DNA from: G963668435 sp963668435
GTDB lineage: Bacteria; Latescibacterota; Latescibacteria; Latescibacterales; Latescibacteraceae
NCBI GenBank assembly: GCA_963668435.2
Contig: CAXXSC010000003.1
Location: forward strand, 1-64,000
DNA: 64,000 nucleotides
Direction: 5' to 3'
Part shown: positions 36,071 to 44,533 of the stretch, piece by piece
Layout of the letters: the number at the start of each line of letters is the position of its first letter
Position numbering within the stretch: the stretch's first letter is position 1
Made by a program: the position numbers and the translations under genes
The notes under the pieces: generated by a model
The model's input: the letters and a program-made list of their open reading frames with translations, nothing else
Database searches by the model: none
What the model was told of the DNA's origin: nothing

Positions 36071-37312
36071 TCAACCTGCCTGTGATGTCTGATCGGCCGG
36101 TCCGGTGCTTTCAATGATTTCGCCCGAGCTCAATGTAGCATAGATCGCTCCGTTACTGTCGCGAAGGTAGGTGTTGTTCCAGCGGATCATGATAATATGG
36201 CCGCTTTTCGAGACAATCCTGTTGTTGAAATGTTTCATCGGTTCGATTTCCCCGTTAATTAGGCGCTGAAAAACCTGCGTGACGACCTCGCGTTCCTCTC
36301 CGGGAATAAATGTCTCGAACCAGTTGATATCCGTCATTTCCTGCTCACTGTATTCAAGAACCTCGCATGTCTTGCGATTGACGATTGAAACGGTCATATC
36401 ACGGTTGATCCCAACGATCAGCGATTCGGCAATGTCCAGAAAAGAACTGACCCGTTTCCTTTCTTTCGCGAGTTCTTCCTCCGCCTGCTTTCTTTTGCTG
36501 ATATCATCAGCGATACCGACTATCCTGCTGAGTTTGCCGAACTGATCTTTGACAGGGAATGCGCGGGCCCGTATCCAGCGAACCTCGCCGTCAGGCCGGA
36601 TTATGCGGTATTCCTCATTGAAAGAGCCGTAGAGCATTGCTCCGATTTTTGAGCGAATCCGTTCGCGGTCTTCCGGGTGGATAGCCTCGAAATAGGTCTT
36701 CGGCTGATCGTAAAGGTTCTGACAGGACCTTCCCCAAATCTTTTCATATGCCGGGCTGACATAAATGATTTCGTTGCCGTAAGGTGTGCTCATCCAGAAA
36801 ACTTCGTTGATGTTGTCGGCAAACTGACGAAAATTCTCATCCCGTTCTTTTATATCTATAACACGCTCTGTTACCTGTTCGTCAAAATTTTCGAGGAGTA
36901 CCGAAAGCTCATGGCGGGTCTTGCCGAGTCTCATGGCCATCGTGATTCTTGCTTTGAGGCATTCGCTTCCCGTTTCCAAATCGATCACATCGTCCGCGCC
37001 TGCAGTAAAAAATGCCGATTTCGCCTTTGCTGAAAGTGAAGTCCCGGAGAGAATTAAAACGGGTGCCAGATTGCCCACGGCATTTGCGGCTTTTCCGGTC
37101 AGGTCAAGCGAATAGTCGTCAGCTGTTTCGACGCTGATAAGCAGTGTATGCACACCGCTTTCCCGGATGTTGTTCAGGAAATCGATCCCGTCGTGAACGA
37201 TTGCTATTTCCTGTTCGGGTAAAAGGTCGAACAGCATTTTTACCCGTTCTGATCCCTGGCTGTTCCGGGGACGGTGCCAGCGGATAACTTCCGGTTCTGT
37301 TTCTGGTCCCAT
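36071..37312 (-). CDS. Receiver-like plus double-PAS regulator without kinase domain
   Basis: A 413-residue cytoplasmic protein. Residues 20-125 look like a degenerate receiver (the phosphoacceptor segment is replaced by VHTLLISVETAD; a late DDVIDLETGS loop remains). A short coiled coil follows, then PAS domain 1 (about 155-275, ENINEVFW-like opening and EEYRIIRPDGEVRWIRARAF) and PAS domain 2 (about 285-400). No histidine kinase, GGDEF, EAL or DNA-binding domain follows. It may act by protein-protein contact. It stands alone between the DUF4159 gene and the URO-D-family gene. Confidence 0.75.
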   Translation of the reverse strand: MGPETEPEVIRWHRPRNSQGSERVKMLFDLLPEQEIAIVHDGIDFLNNIRESGVHTLLISVETADDYSLDLTGKAANAVGNLAPVLILSGTSLSAKAKSAFFTAGADDVIDLETGSECLKARITMAMRLGKTRHELSVLLENFDEQVTERVIDIKERDENFRQFADNINEVFWMSTPYGNEIIYVSPAYEKIWGRSCQNLYDQPKTYFEAIHPEDRERIRSKIGAMLYGSFNEEYRIIRPDGEVRWIRARAFPVKDQFGKLSRIVGIADDISKRKQAEEELAKERKRVSSFLDIAESLIVGINRDMTVSIVNRKTCEVLEYSEQEMTDINWFETFIPGEEREVVTQVFQRLINGEIEPMKHFNNRIVSKSGHIIMIRWNNTYLRDSNGAIYATLSSGEIIESTGPADQTSQAG

Positions 37313-37589
37313 TTCACCCTTCCTTTACTTGAATCATATAGCAATATACATAAAAAACCATATTGCGCAACTGTAAGGCTCCATATATTACATGTCCGGT
37401 GGTATCATTCAGTTTCAAACAGATGCCTGCTGCCGTTAAAAAGCCGGCGGTAGCGGTGGAAACATTGTATGAAATGTCCGGGTCAAATACATTGAACTCG
37501 ATGAACAGGGAATATATATTGCATAGAGTGTTGAATGAATAAACAACGGCACGAAACCGTATGCCGTCCGGTGTTGAGGAGAGTAATCG

Positions 37590-38651
37590 ATGACAGGAAA
37601 GGAACGGGTGCTTGCCGCCCTTCACCACGAAACAGCGGACAGGACTCCTATCACGTTCGATGCCGAGGTCGAGGTCTATGCGGTATTGCACGACTATCTC
37701 GGCACGAAATCGAAAGAGGAGCTTTTCGACAGGCTGCATGTCGATACCTGGATGATCCTGCCGGAGAATTTTATTTATCCGAAATCATACGACGGTAAGG
37801 AGGAGAAAGACTCCATCTGGGGCTATAAAACCCGCAAGGCATACTATTCCGGCGGTGAATACGACGAGCTCGACCAGAGCCCGCTTGCCGGGAAACACGA
37901 GCTTTCTGATATCGACAAACATCACTGGCCGGAACCGGGAACGCTGGGCTTTTCGCATTTCACCAGTGAGGCCGCCGCCCACTCCGACCGTGCTGTCATC
38001 GGTGTTTTTACCTGGGGACCGTATTTTGTCGCTACTTTTGTGCGGGGCATGGAGGACCTCTTTATGGATTTCGCCCTGAGGAAAGAGTATGCCCATCACC
38101 TGATCGATACGATCACTGGGCGGAGCATGTATTTCCTCGATGAAATGCTGACCCATCACGGTGACGGTATCGATATTGTCTATATGGCCGATGATTACTG
38201 CTCGCAGCTCGGGCCGCTTTTCAGCCCGGACATGTTCAGGGAGTTCGTGATGCCCTATCTCACGAAAATGGTCGATAAGGTACATTCCCACGGCAAATCG
38301 TTTCTGCTTCATGTCTGCGGCGCTGTCAGGCCGCTCCTGCCCATGATAATCGAGGCGGGTGTAGATATGCTCGAACCGATCCAGGTCAGGGCGGAGGGTA
38401 TGGAACCGTCAGGGCTCAAACGCGATTTCGGTGACAAGCTGGCTTTTTACGGCGGTGTCGATCTCCAGCGTGTGCTCTGTCAGGGGAGTCCCGGCGATGT
38501 GGCGTCAGAGGTTCGGCGGCTGATCGATATCCTCGGCGTAAACGGCGGCTATGTTCTTGGGCCGGGCCACACCTACATACAGGTGGATGCCCCAATGGAA
38601 AATATCATGGCCATGTATGATACGGCATACAAATACCGTCCTTTCAGTTAA
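37590..38651 (+). CDS. Uroporphyrinogen decarboxylase-family (MtaA/CmuA-like) protein
   Basis: A 353-residue TIM-barrel protein of the URO-D superfamily. The N-terminal TGKERVLAALHHE..DRTPITFD and a HVCGAV segment near residue 245, matching the zinc site of MtaA/CmuA methyltransferases, favour a cobalamin- or methyl-linked role rather than haem synthesis. DDYCSQLGPLFSP near residue 210 is also typical. No haem gene lies nearby. GAGGAG lies 8 bases before the ATG. The Ldh-family gene follows after about 170 bases. The substrate is unknown. Confidence 0.82.
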   Translation: MTGKERVLAALHHETADRTPITFDAEVEVYAVLHDYLGTKSKEELFDRLHVDTWMILPENFIYPKSYDGKEEKDSIWGYKTRKAYYSGGEYDELDQSPLAGKHELSDIDKHHWPEPGTLGFSHFTSEAAAHSDRAVIGVFTWGPYFVATFVRGMEDLFMDFALRKEYAHHLIDTITGRSMYFLDEMLTHHGDGIDIVYMADDYCSQLGPLFSPDMFREFVMPYLTKMVDKVHSHGKSFLLHVCGAVRPLLPMIIEAGVDMLEPIQVRAEGMEPSGLKRDFGDKLAFYGGVDLQRVLCQGSPGDVASEVRRLIDILGVNGGYVLGPGHTYIQVDAPMENIMAMYDTAYKYRPFS

Positions 38652-38823
38652 GTTGCCAAGTATTTGCAACTGACCGGAAAAGAGCAGTGTTTGCGCAAAT
38701 TTGTTAGATCAAGCCTGACCAAGTTGATCACGAAGAATTACGATTGTTACAATTATTACAGAAGATAATAAAAACGTTGGGACTTGAAGTCCCCTGAAAG
38801 AACCCAGTCATGTGGAGTATTTC

Positions 38824-39939
38824 ATGTACGAAGACTGTATCTGGATCGATTTCGATACTATGACACGTTTCATGGTGGATGTTTTCACCGGTGTGGGTGT
38901 TCCCCGCGAGGAGGCGGAGATTTGTGCCGATGTCCTTATCACCTCTGATAAGCGGGGGATCGATTCCCATGGGATCGGGCGACTCAAAACCATTTATTAC
39001 GACCGTATAAAGATCGGCATCCAGAAAGCGTTGACCGAATTCGATATTGTCCGGGAAGGCCCTACAACAGCGGTGATCGATGGTCATGACGGCATGGGGC
39101 ATGTTATCGGTAAGCGCTCGATGTCAATGGCGATCGAAAAAGCGAAAAAATACGGCATGGGCATGGTGACAGTCCGGAATTCAACCCATTACGGTATTGC
39201 GGGTTACTATGCGCTCATGGCGGCATCGGAAAACATGATCGGCATAACCGGAACCAATGCGCGGCCGTCGGTCGCTCCCACGTTCGGTGTCGAGAATATG
39301 CTGGGAACCAACCCGCTGACTTTCGGTATGCCCACCGACGAAGAGTTCCCTTTCGTGCTCGACTGCGCGACCTCCCTGACCCAGCGCGGGAAGATCGAGG
39401 TCTACGGCCGAGCGGACAAGGAAATGCCTCCGGGCTGGGTGATCGACCAGTCAGGTTCGACACGAACCGATACGAATGTGGTGCTTGAAGATCTGGTCAA
39501 AGGCACCGCCGCGCTGACACCGCTCGGTGGTATCGGTGAGGAGAGCGCCGGCTATAAAGGCTACGGTTACTCGACAGTTATCGAAGTCCTTTCGGCGGCC
39601 CTTCAGGCCGGGAATTTTCTCAAGATGCTGAACGGGTATGACAGTGAGGGCAACCGTATCCCTTATGGTCTCGGCCATTTCTTTATCGCAATTGATGTCG
39701 CCGCGTTTATCGAGCCGGATTCCTTCAAGAAAACGACTGGCGATATCCTGCGCGAGCTCAGGAATTCAAAGAAAGCGCCTGGTGCAGAGCGTATATACAC
39801 CGCTGGTGAAAAGGAGTATCTCGCATGGATCGAGCGTAAGGACAAGGGTGTGCCGGTGAATCCGGTGCTGCAGAAGGAAATGAAAGTCATGGCAGATGAA
39901 CTGGGCATTACCGGTTACGATCTGCCGTTCCTGAAATAA
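38824..39939 (+). CDS. Ldh-family (malate/L-lactate/ureidoglycolate) dehydrogenase
   Basis: A 371-residue NAD(P)-dependent oxidoreductase of the type-2 malate/lactate dehydrogenase family. Signatures are SDKRGIDSHGIGRL with the catalytic His near residue 45, NSTHYGIAGYYALMA near residue 120 and GTNPLTFGMPTDE near residue 165. It reduces or oxidises a 2-hydroxy acid; which one cannot be told. GGAG (38813-38816) decides for the ATG at 38824 over an in-frame GTG at 38812. It shares a bidirectional terminator with the convergent DUF1080 operon. Confidence 0.9.
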   Translation: MYEDCIWIDFDTMTRFMVDVFTGVGVPREEAEICADVLITSDKRGIDSHGIGRLKTIYYDRIKIGIQKALTEFDIVREGPTTAVIDGHDGMGHVIGKRSMSMAIEKAKKYGMGMVTVRNSTHYGIAGYYALMAASENMIGITGTNARPSVAPTFGVENMLGTNPLTFGMPTDEEFPFVLDCATSLTQRGKIEVYGRADKEMPPGWVIDQSGSTRTDTNVVLEDLVKGTAALTPLGGIGEESAGYKGYGYSTVIEVLSAALQAGNFLKMLNGYDSEGNRIPYGLGHFFIAIDVAAFIEPDSFKKTTGDILRELRNSKKAPGAERIYTAGEKEYLAWIERKDKGVPVNPVLQKEMKVMADELGITGYDLPFLK

Positions 39940-39956
39940 GCGAGATTCCAGCTAAT

Positions 39957-39990
39957 AAAAAAGGGGTGTGACATGTGTCGCACCCCTTTT
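39957..39990. terminator. Bidirectional terminator between convergent units
   Basis: The stem AAAAGGGGTGTGACA / TGTCGCACCCCTTTT, with one G-T wobble pair, has T on one side and A on the other. It serves both the Ldh-family gene (plus) and the eight-gene operon (minus). Confidence 0.9.
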
Positions 39991-40011
39991 CTGTATCGAA
40001 AAGGTTTCGGG

Positions 40012-41199
40012 CTATATTCCCGGCCCCTCGATTTCGCGCAGCTTGATGCCTTTTATTCTAATGACACCGTCGTTGGCGCCGCGATAGATTGCGATCTTGC
40101 CCTCGGGCGGAAGCCCCAGGAGCTTGTTGTCGCTGACGAGGAATTCGTTCAGCCAGACTTTCGATTCGCGATCGTTCGAGGCGATCCGGTAGAAGAACCA
40201 GCCTGCTGTCGAGGGCCGGATCAGACCGCCGGGAATCTTGTCGCCGTACTGTTTGATATAATTTTTCGCCGAAAGGTGATCGAAAAGATCGGCGCTGTAA
40301 CCGGGTTTCTCAGGGCTCTTGAAGCGGTAGTAGAAACGCGCCTCGCGGGTCGTAAGCGTGTCGCTGTCAACATAGGCATGAAAATACACGCCGTTGTAGG
40401 ACTTTTCGGTTACAAGCCAGCCCTCGCCTTTCGAGGATACCAGCATGCCGTCCTCGACATGCCAGTCAGTGTCGCCGATGTTTTCCCAGCCGCTGAGATC
40501 ACGACCGTTGAAAATGTCTCCGCCTTTGTCGCTTGCGGGAAGCTCCTTGATCCAGAGGTTTTTGTAATCGACCTCATGACCGTGGTTGGAGACAGCCATC
40601 GGGCCTTTCCTGACCCGGTATCTCAGTTCGGGATTGGCTGAGAGATCGGTATCCTGAACCTGGACACCGTTAAGCCAGACCTGGCAGCGCGGCCAGTTGA
40701 AAATGACATGGTACTGGTTCCACTCGCCGGGTTTCCCCATCTCACTGCTTGTCGGCGGAACAACGTCGTAAATAGAGCCGCTCGAGTTTTTGTCGGGCGG
40801 CAGATGACCATCGTCCATAATCTGTGTTTCGAAACCGAGTTTCGACTGGCGTCCCGCCAATGGTACATGATGGAATATTCCGCTGTTGCATCCCTTGCTG
40901 ATTCGGAATTCGCCGTAAAACTCGTAGTTTTCGTATGGCTTGTCAGTCGTGACCAGATAGGGCGTTCTCGGCTCACCGGCGCAGTGCATGATTCCGTCCT
41001 GCACAGACCAGGAGGTGTCCTCCTGCTTGTAGCCGCCAAAATCCCAGCCCGTAAAATTCTTGCCGTTGAACATAGCAACGAAGCCGTCACCAGGCGATTT
41101 CGACAGGTCGGGCAGTTCCGGGCCTTTCTCGCAGCCTGCGAAGACAAGCACGGCTGCGAGCGTGAGAACTGCGGCGTAAATTTTTCGTGATGATATCAT
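40012..41199 (-). CDS. Lipoprotein with two DUF1080 domains (3-keto-glycoside hydrolase/lyase-like)
   Basis: A 395-residue lipoprotein (lipobox VFAGC, Cys about residue 23). DUF1080 domain 1 is about residues 35-225 (FVAMFNGKNFTGWDFGGY, GCNSGIFHHVP, PGEWNQYHVIF) and domain 2 about 230-390 (DIFNGRDLSGWENIG, STAGWFFYRIA). Domain 1 keeps the fuller family pattern; domain 2 is more diverged and may bind rather than cut. Members of this family break 3-keto-glycosides. It is the last gene of the operon, 21 bases after the TIM-barrel gene, just before the terminator. Double domains are less common than single ones. Confidence 0.87.
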   Translation of the reverse strand: MISSRKIYAAVLTLAAVLVFAGCEKGPELPDLSKSPGDGFVAMFNGKNFTGWDFGGYKQEDTSWSVQDGIMHCAGEPRTPYLVTTDKPYENYEFYGEFRISKGCNSGIFHHVPLAGRQSKLGFETQIMDDGHLPPDKNSSGSIYDVVPPTSSEMGKPGEWNQYHVIFNWPRCQVWLNGVQVQDTDLSANPELRYRVRKGPMAVSNHGHEVDYKNLWIKELPASDKGGDIFNGRDLSGWENIGDTDWHVEDGMLVSSKGEGWLVTEKSYNGVYFHAYVDSDTLTTREARFYYRFKSPEKPGYSADLFDHLSAKNYIKQYGDKIPGGLIRPSTAGWFFYRIASNDRESKVWLNEFLVSDNKLLGLPPEGKIAIYRGANDGVIRIKGIKLREIEGPGI

Positions 41200-41220
41200 T
41201 CGTTTCTCCCGTTTCTAGCG

Positions 41221-42057
41221 TCAAATGACGGAGAGGACGCCCCGGAGGTGGCCGATCGACTCGGCGGCGCCGGGCAGGGGATCTTCACCGTTCTTCTCGT
41301 ATTCGAGCGATGCATAGCCCTTGTAGTCAAGCCTGAGAAGCGTCTTGAGGAATTTCGGGATATCGATAACACCACGGCCGATCTCGGTTGTGCTGCCTTC
41401 AGGTTGTGATGCGGTGACATCCTTGACATGGATGTCGTGTACACGCTTGAAAAACTTCTCGACCGGCACCGAGGGATCGATACCGATACGCTGGGTATGG
41501 CCGATATCGATACAGAGGCCCATGCGCGGGTCCATGCCGCTGACTTTCTCATAAGCGCTCTGAGGGCTGGGATAACGCTCGTCTCCCGGACCGTGGTTGT
41601 GGATCGCCAGCTTGATGTCGTACTCCTGGACTTTCTGGTTGACCATGTCCAGCAGATTATGCTCGGGAACACCGATGATGATGCGCATTCCAGCTGCTTT
41701 TGCGTAATCGAATGTCTGCTTGACCTCATCTTCGTTCTTCATGTAGCATACACCACAGCCATAGAGATCGAGACCGGCATCGCGAGTCTGTTTCGCGACA
41801 GCCTTGATCTGTGCCTCGGTGGAGTCCATGGCGAGATGGTAACTTTTAAAGGCGATCTTTTCGAGACCAAGGCGGGTTGTCATTTCGATAGTTTTCGCGA
41901 GATCGAATTTCCTGAACGTGTAGGATGCCATACCGAGGGTGAGGCGGTTGATTTTCTGAACCGGGGCCGCCTGAACCGAGGCGGCTCCGCCCATCACCGC
42001 CGCTGCCGCACCGGCGCCGGCCTTTTTGAGAAAACTGCGTCTGTTTCTTTGAGACAT
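41221..42057 (-). CDS. Tat-exported sugar phosphate isomerase/epimerase-like TIM barrel
   Basis: A 278-residue protein with a Tat signal (QRNRRSFLKKAG) and an AP-endonuclease-2 type TIM barrel. Metal-site segments are visible: IAIHNHGPGD-like (KLAIHNHGPGD near residue 160), MGLCIDIGHTQRIG near residue 195, VHDIHVKDVT near residue 215 and ASLEYEKNGEDP near the end. It probably isomerises, epimerises or dehydrates a keto-sugar outside the cytoplasm. GGAGG 7 bases before the ATG decides this start. It lies between the DUF6807 and double-DUF1080 genes. Confidence 0.88.
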   Translation of the reverse strand: MSQRNRRSFLKKAGAGAAAAVMGGAASVQAAPVQKINRLTLGMASYTFRKFDLAKTIEMTTRLGLEKIAFKSYHLAMDSTEAQIKAVAKQTRDAGLDLYGCGVCYMKNEDEVKQTFDYAKAAGMRIIIGVPEHNLLDMVNQKVQEYDIKLAIHNHGPGDERYPSPQSAYEKVSGMDPRMGLCIDIGHTQRIGIDPSVPVEKFFKRVHDIHVKDVTASQPEGSTTEIGRGVIDIPKFLKTLLRLDYKGYASLEYEKNGEDPLPGAAESIGHLRGVLSVI

Positions 42058-42097
42058 TCTGTTCCTCCATATCATATGCTGTATGCTACTTTGTCTG

Positions 42098-43060
42098 TTA
42101 CCGCCGTTCGCTTCCACGATACTGGTGATATTCCCCGGTGATTTCTCTGGCTGTCAACGGCCCGTCGTGGATAAGCATCCGGTAACGGAACAATGCACTT
42201 TCCCCAGGCTCAAGCGTAAGATTATACGGCTTGGGATTGGCAGTATTTGTGCCTTTCTGAAAAACGGACTGGCCCAGAGGATTTGCGGCAAAGAGACCGT
42301 AATCGCGGGCATGCCAGAATGTAGGGAAATTTTCACTCGAGGGATGATGCATTATGACAACTCCGGCGAAACAGCCCTCTTTGTTGCCTGAGAGCGACAC
42401 CCATTCAGCGCGACGTCCCCAAATATCTTTAGCCGATTGTCCGCCGCGGGAACTGAGATACTTGCCGTTGCCGCCGTTTTCCTTGAGCCAGGGCGCGACA
42501 CGGATGGCGAACATTCCTTCCTTTGTGTCCCGGAATGTCACTGTCGTGTCAACCGCCGTGAGGGTGATATCGAAATCAATGGCGTAACGGTCTCCCTCGG
42601 GAATGAACGTCATCAGGCGTTTTTCCTCGAAAAGCACGGAACCGTCCTTGCCGACCCAGTTGAGTCTGACCTCGAGTGATCCCTTCTTTTCGCCGCCGTT
42701 GAGCGATATTGTTTCAACATGACGAATTTTAGGGCTTTGCTCTTTGTTGCCCCAGAACTTGTTGCCGTTGACCTCGTCAACCGTAAAAAATACACCCATA
42801 TGGTGGGGATGGTCCTGGCTTTCACCCTCTATCTCCGCGAACGGGTACTGCCGGGTCATCATGAGACCCTGCAAGCTGTGAACGGGGAAGAGCACCGGTT
42901 TCGGCAACTCTTCCCCGCAGCGGTAGACTGTCGCGAGCGACCCGTTGATTTTGACATCGATACTGTCGTCATGTTCGGCAAACGAAACATCGGCATGAAC
43001 CGCGATACTCGTAAGTGTGAAAACGGCAAATACCGCCACTACTGCTCGTAAGCCAATCAT
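42098..43060 (-). CDS. Exported DUF6807 (PmoA-like) protein
   Basis: A 320-residue protein with a signal peptide (about 23 residues) and a beta-rich domain of the family annotated DUF6807 or, by an old name, methane oxygenase PmoA. Typical motifs are DHPHHMGVFFTVDEVNGNKFW near residue 85 (partly: HPHHMGVFF), RVAPWLKENGG, and FFPTFWHARDYGLFAANP-like (PTFWHARDYGLFAANP) near residue 265. It is not a methane monooxygenase subunit; the name is misleading. Family members sit with Gfo/Idh/MocA and DUF1080 genes, so a part in keto-sugar breakdown is likely. GGAGG precedes the chosen ATG by 6 bases; an upstream in-frame Met at 43102 lacks a site. Confidence 0.83.
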   Translation of the reverse strand: MIGLRAVVAVFAVFTLTSIAVHADVSFAEHDDSIDVKINGSLATVYRCGEELPKPVLFPVHSLQGLMMTRQYPFAEIEGESQDHPHHMGVFFTVDEVNGNKFWGNKEQSPKIRHVETISLNGGEKKGSLEVRLNWVGKDGSVLFEEKRLMTFIPEGDRYAIDFDITLTAVDTTVTFRDTKEGMFAIRVAPWLKENGGNGKYLSSRGGQSAKDIWGRRAEWVSLSGNKEGCFAGVVIMHHPSSENFPTFWHARDYGLFAANPLGQSVFQKGTNTANPKPYNLTLEPGESALFRYRMLIHDGPLTAREITGEYHQYRGSERR

Positions 43061-43107
43061 GACAATCCTCCAGTACGCGTCAGGCAGCCGGATCGGCCGC
43101 ATTTGTT

Positions 43108-44463
43108 TTAGACCACTTCCGGAACGACATAAGGATGACGGTATTTACGCCTGAGATAGCTGTTGGCGATATCGTCATCAACGAACTGCTCTGCCTGCGA
43201 GTCGAAAGTCAGTTCCTTGCCGAGACGGTAGGAAATGTTTCCGAGGTGGCAGAGGCAGGTGCTCCTGTGGCCTTCAAGAATGTCGGCATTCAGAAGCTTG
43301 GGATCGTTTGCACGCAGCGCCTGGATGAAATTCGTGAAATGAGCATCTCCACCAGCGCCGAGCAGGTTGTTGGGATCGGCAGCTTCTTCGCTCTTGCTTG
43401 AGTCGAAGGACGGTCCCGGCTCGTTGTCACGGCCGAAGTAGGTCTTCCATGTGTTGCCGTTCAGGTGCATCCAGCCCTTGGTGCCGTAGAACAGGTTGCC
43501 GATCTTGATACCGTCGTCAGCGTTGGTATAAAGACCGCGGGTTTCGAACTGAAGGATCTTGCCGTCTTTGTACTCGAAGGTCGCGAACTGTGTGTTCGGC
43601 GTTTCCTGATCGGAATCGAATGCGTAGTAACCGCCGATGCACTTGATCTTCTCCGGATACTCGTCTTTCTGGAGACCCCAGCGTGCGATATCCATCTGGT
43701 GCGGTCCCTGGTTGCCCATGTCGGTGCAGCCATAATCCCAGAACCAGTGCCAGTTGTAATGGAAACGGTTCGGATTGAACGGACGCCAGGGGGCCGGTCC
43801 GAGCCACTTGTCATAGTCGACGCCTTCGGGAATCGGAGCGTTCTGCATTTTGCCGATGGTATCCCTGGGTTTGTAGCAGAGGCCCTTGGCCATGTAAACA
43901 TCGCCGAGGCCGCCTTGGTGCAGGAAATCCATCGCCTTGTTGACAGCGAGGATACTGCGGTTCTGAGTACCGGCGGCGACGATGCGCTGGTATTTTCTTG
44001 CGGCCTCGACCGTCTTGGCGCCTTCCCACATGGTATGGCAGGTGGGTTTTTCGAGATAGACATGCTTTCCGGCCTGGCAGGACCAGATAGACGAAAGTGC
44101 GTGCCAGTGGTCGGTGGTGGCGATGGATACGGCATCGATATTCTTGTCTTCAAGCATCTTGCGCATGTCGACATATGTTTTCGGTGCCTTGCCCTGCAGT
44201 TCCTCGACCTCTGCAACGCGGTCGGGGAAGAGGTTCTCGTCGACATCGCAGAGTGCGACCACCCGGACGTTTTCTTTCTGGGTCCACTGACGATAATGTT
44301 CCTTGCCACGGCCCCTGATGCCGATGACCGCCATATTGATCGTGTCGTTGGCGCCGAGCACCCTGCCCGGTTTCGCTATAACAGAGCCCGCGGCGGCTAT
44401 TCCTGCCGCCGTTTTGGCGCTTCCCGCAAGGAAACTTCTGCGGCTTTGCCCTTTTTCAGACAT
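43108..44463 (-). CDS. Tat-exported Gfo/Idh/MocA oxidoreductase
   Basis: A 451-residue NAD(P)-dependent sugar oxidoreductase with a Tat signal (SRRSFLAGSA; mature part from near residue 35). The Rossmann fold (AVIGIRGRGKEHY, ALCDVDENL) is followed by the catalytic EKP motif in VYLEKPTCHT near residue 140 and a C-terminal alpha/beta domain with CLCHLGNISYRLGKEL near the end. Tat export with tightly bound cofactor implies periplasmic sugar oxidation or reduction. It is the fifth gene of the operon, 70 bases after the nitrilase and 47 before DUF6807. Confidence 0.92.
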   Translation of the reverse strand: MSEKGQSRRSFLAGSAKTAAGIAAAGSVIAKPGRVLGANDTINMAVIGIRGRGKEHYRQWTQKENVRVVALCDVDENLFPDRVAEVEELQGKAPKTYVDMRKMLEDKNIDAVSIATTDHWHALSSIWSCQAGKHVYLEKPTCHTMWEGAKTVEAARKYQRIVAAGTQNRSILAVNKAMDFLHQGGLGDVYMAKGLCYKPRDTIGKMQNAPIPEGVDYDKWLGPAPWRPFNPNRFHYNWHWFWDYGCTDMGNQGPHQMDIARWGLQKDEYPEKIKCIGGYYAFDSDQETPNTQFATFEYKDGKILQFETRGLYTNADDGIKIGNLFYGTKGWMHLNGNTWKTYFGRDNEPGPSFDSSKSEEAADPNNLLGAGGDAHFTNFIQALRANDPKLLNADILEGHRSTCLCHLGNISYRLGKELTFDSQAEQFVDDDIANSYLRRKYRHPYVVPEVV

Positions 44464-44533
44464 TGTGTTCTCCTTCCTGTTGAAAGTTGTATAATGTCTT
44501 ATTTATTTTGGGGTTCATACATTTTAACACATT

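Noticed and set aside
37590..38651. hemE uroporphyrinogen decarboxylase
   Set aside because: The zinc-site-like segment and N-terminus match the MtaA/CmuA side of the family, and no haem genes are near.
42098..43060. Particulate methane monooxygenase subunit A
   Set aside because: The label PmoA is historic for the DUF6807 family. The protein has a signal peptide and beta-rich domain, not the membrane helices of true PmoA.
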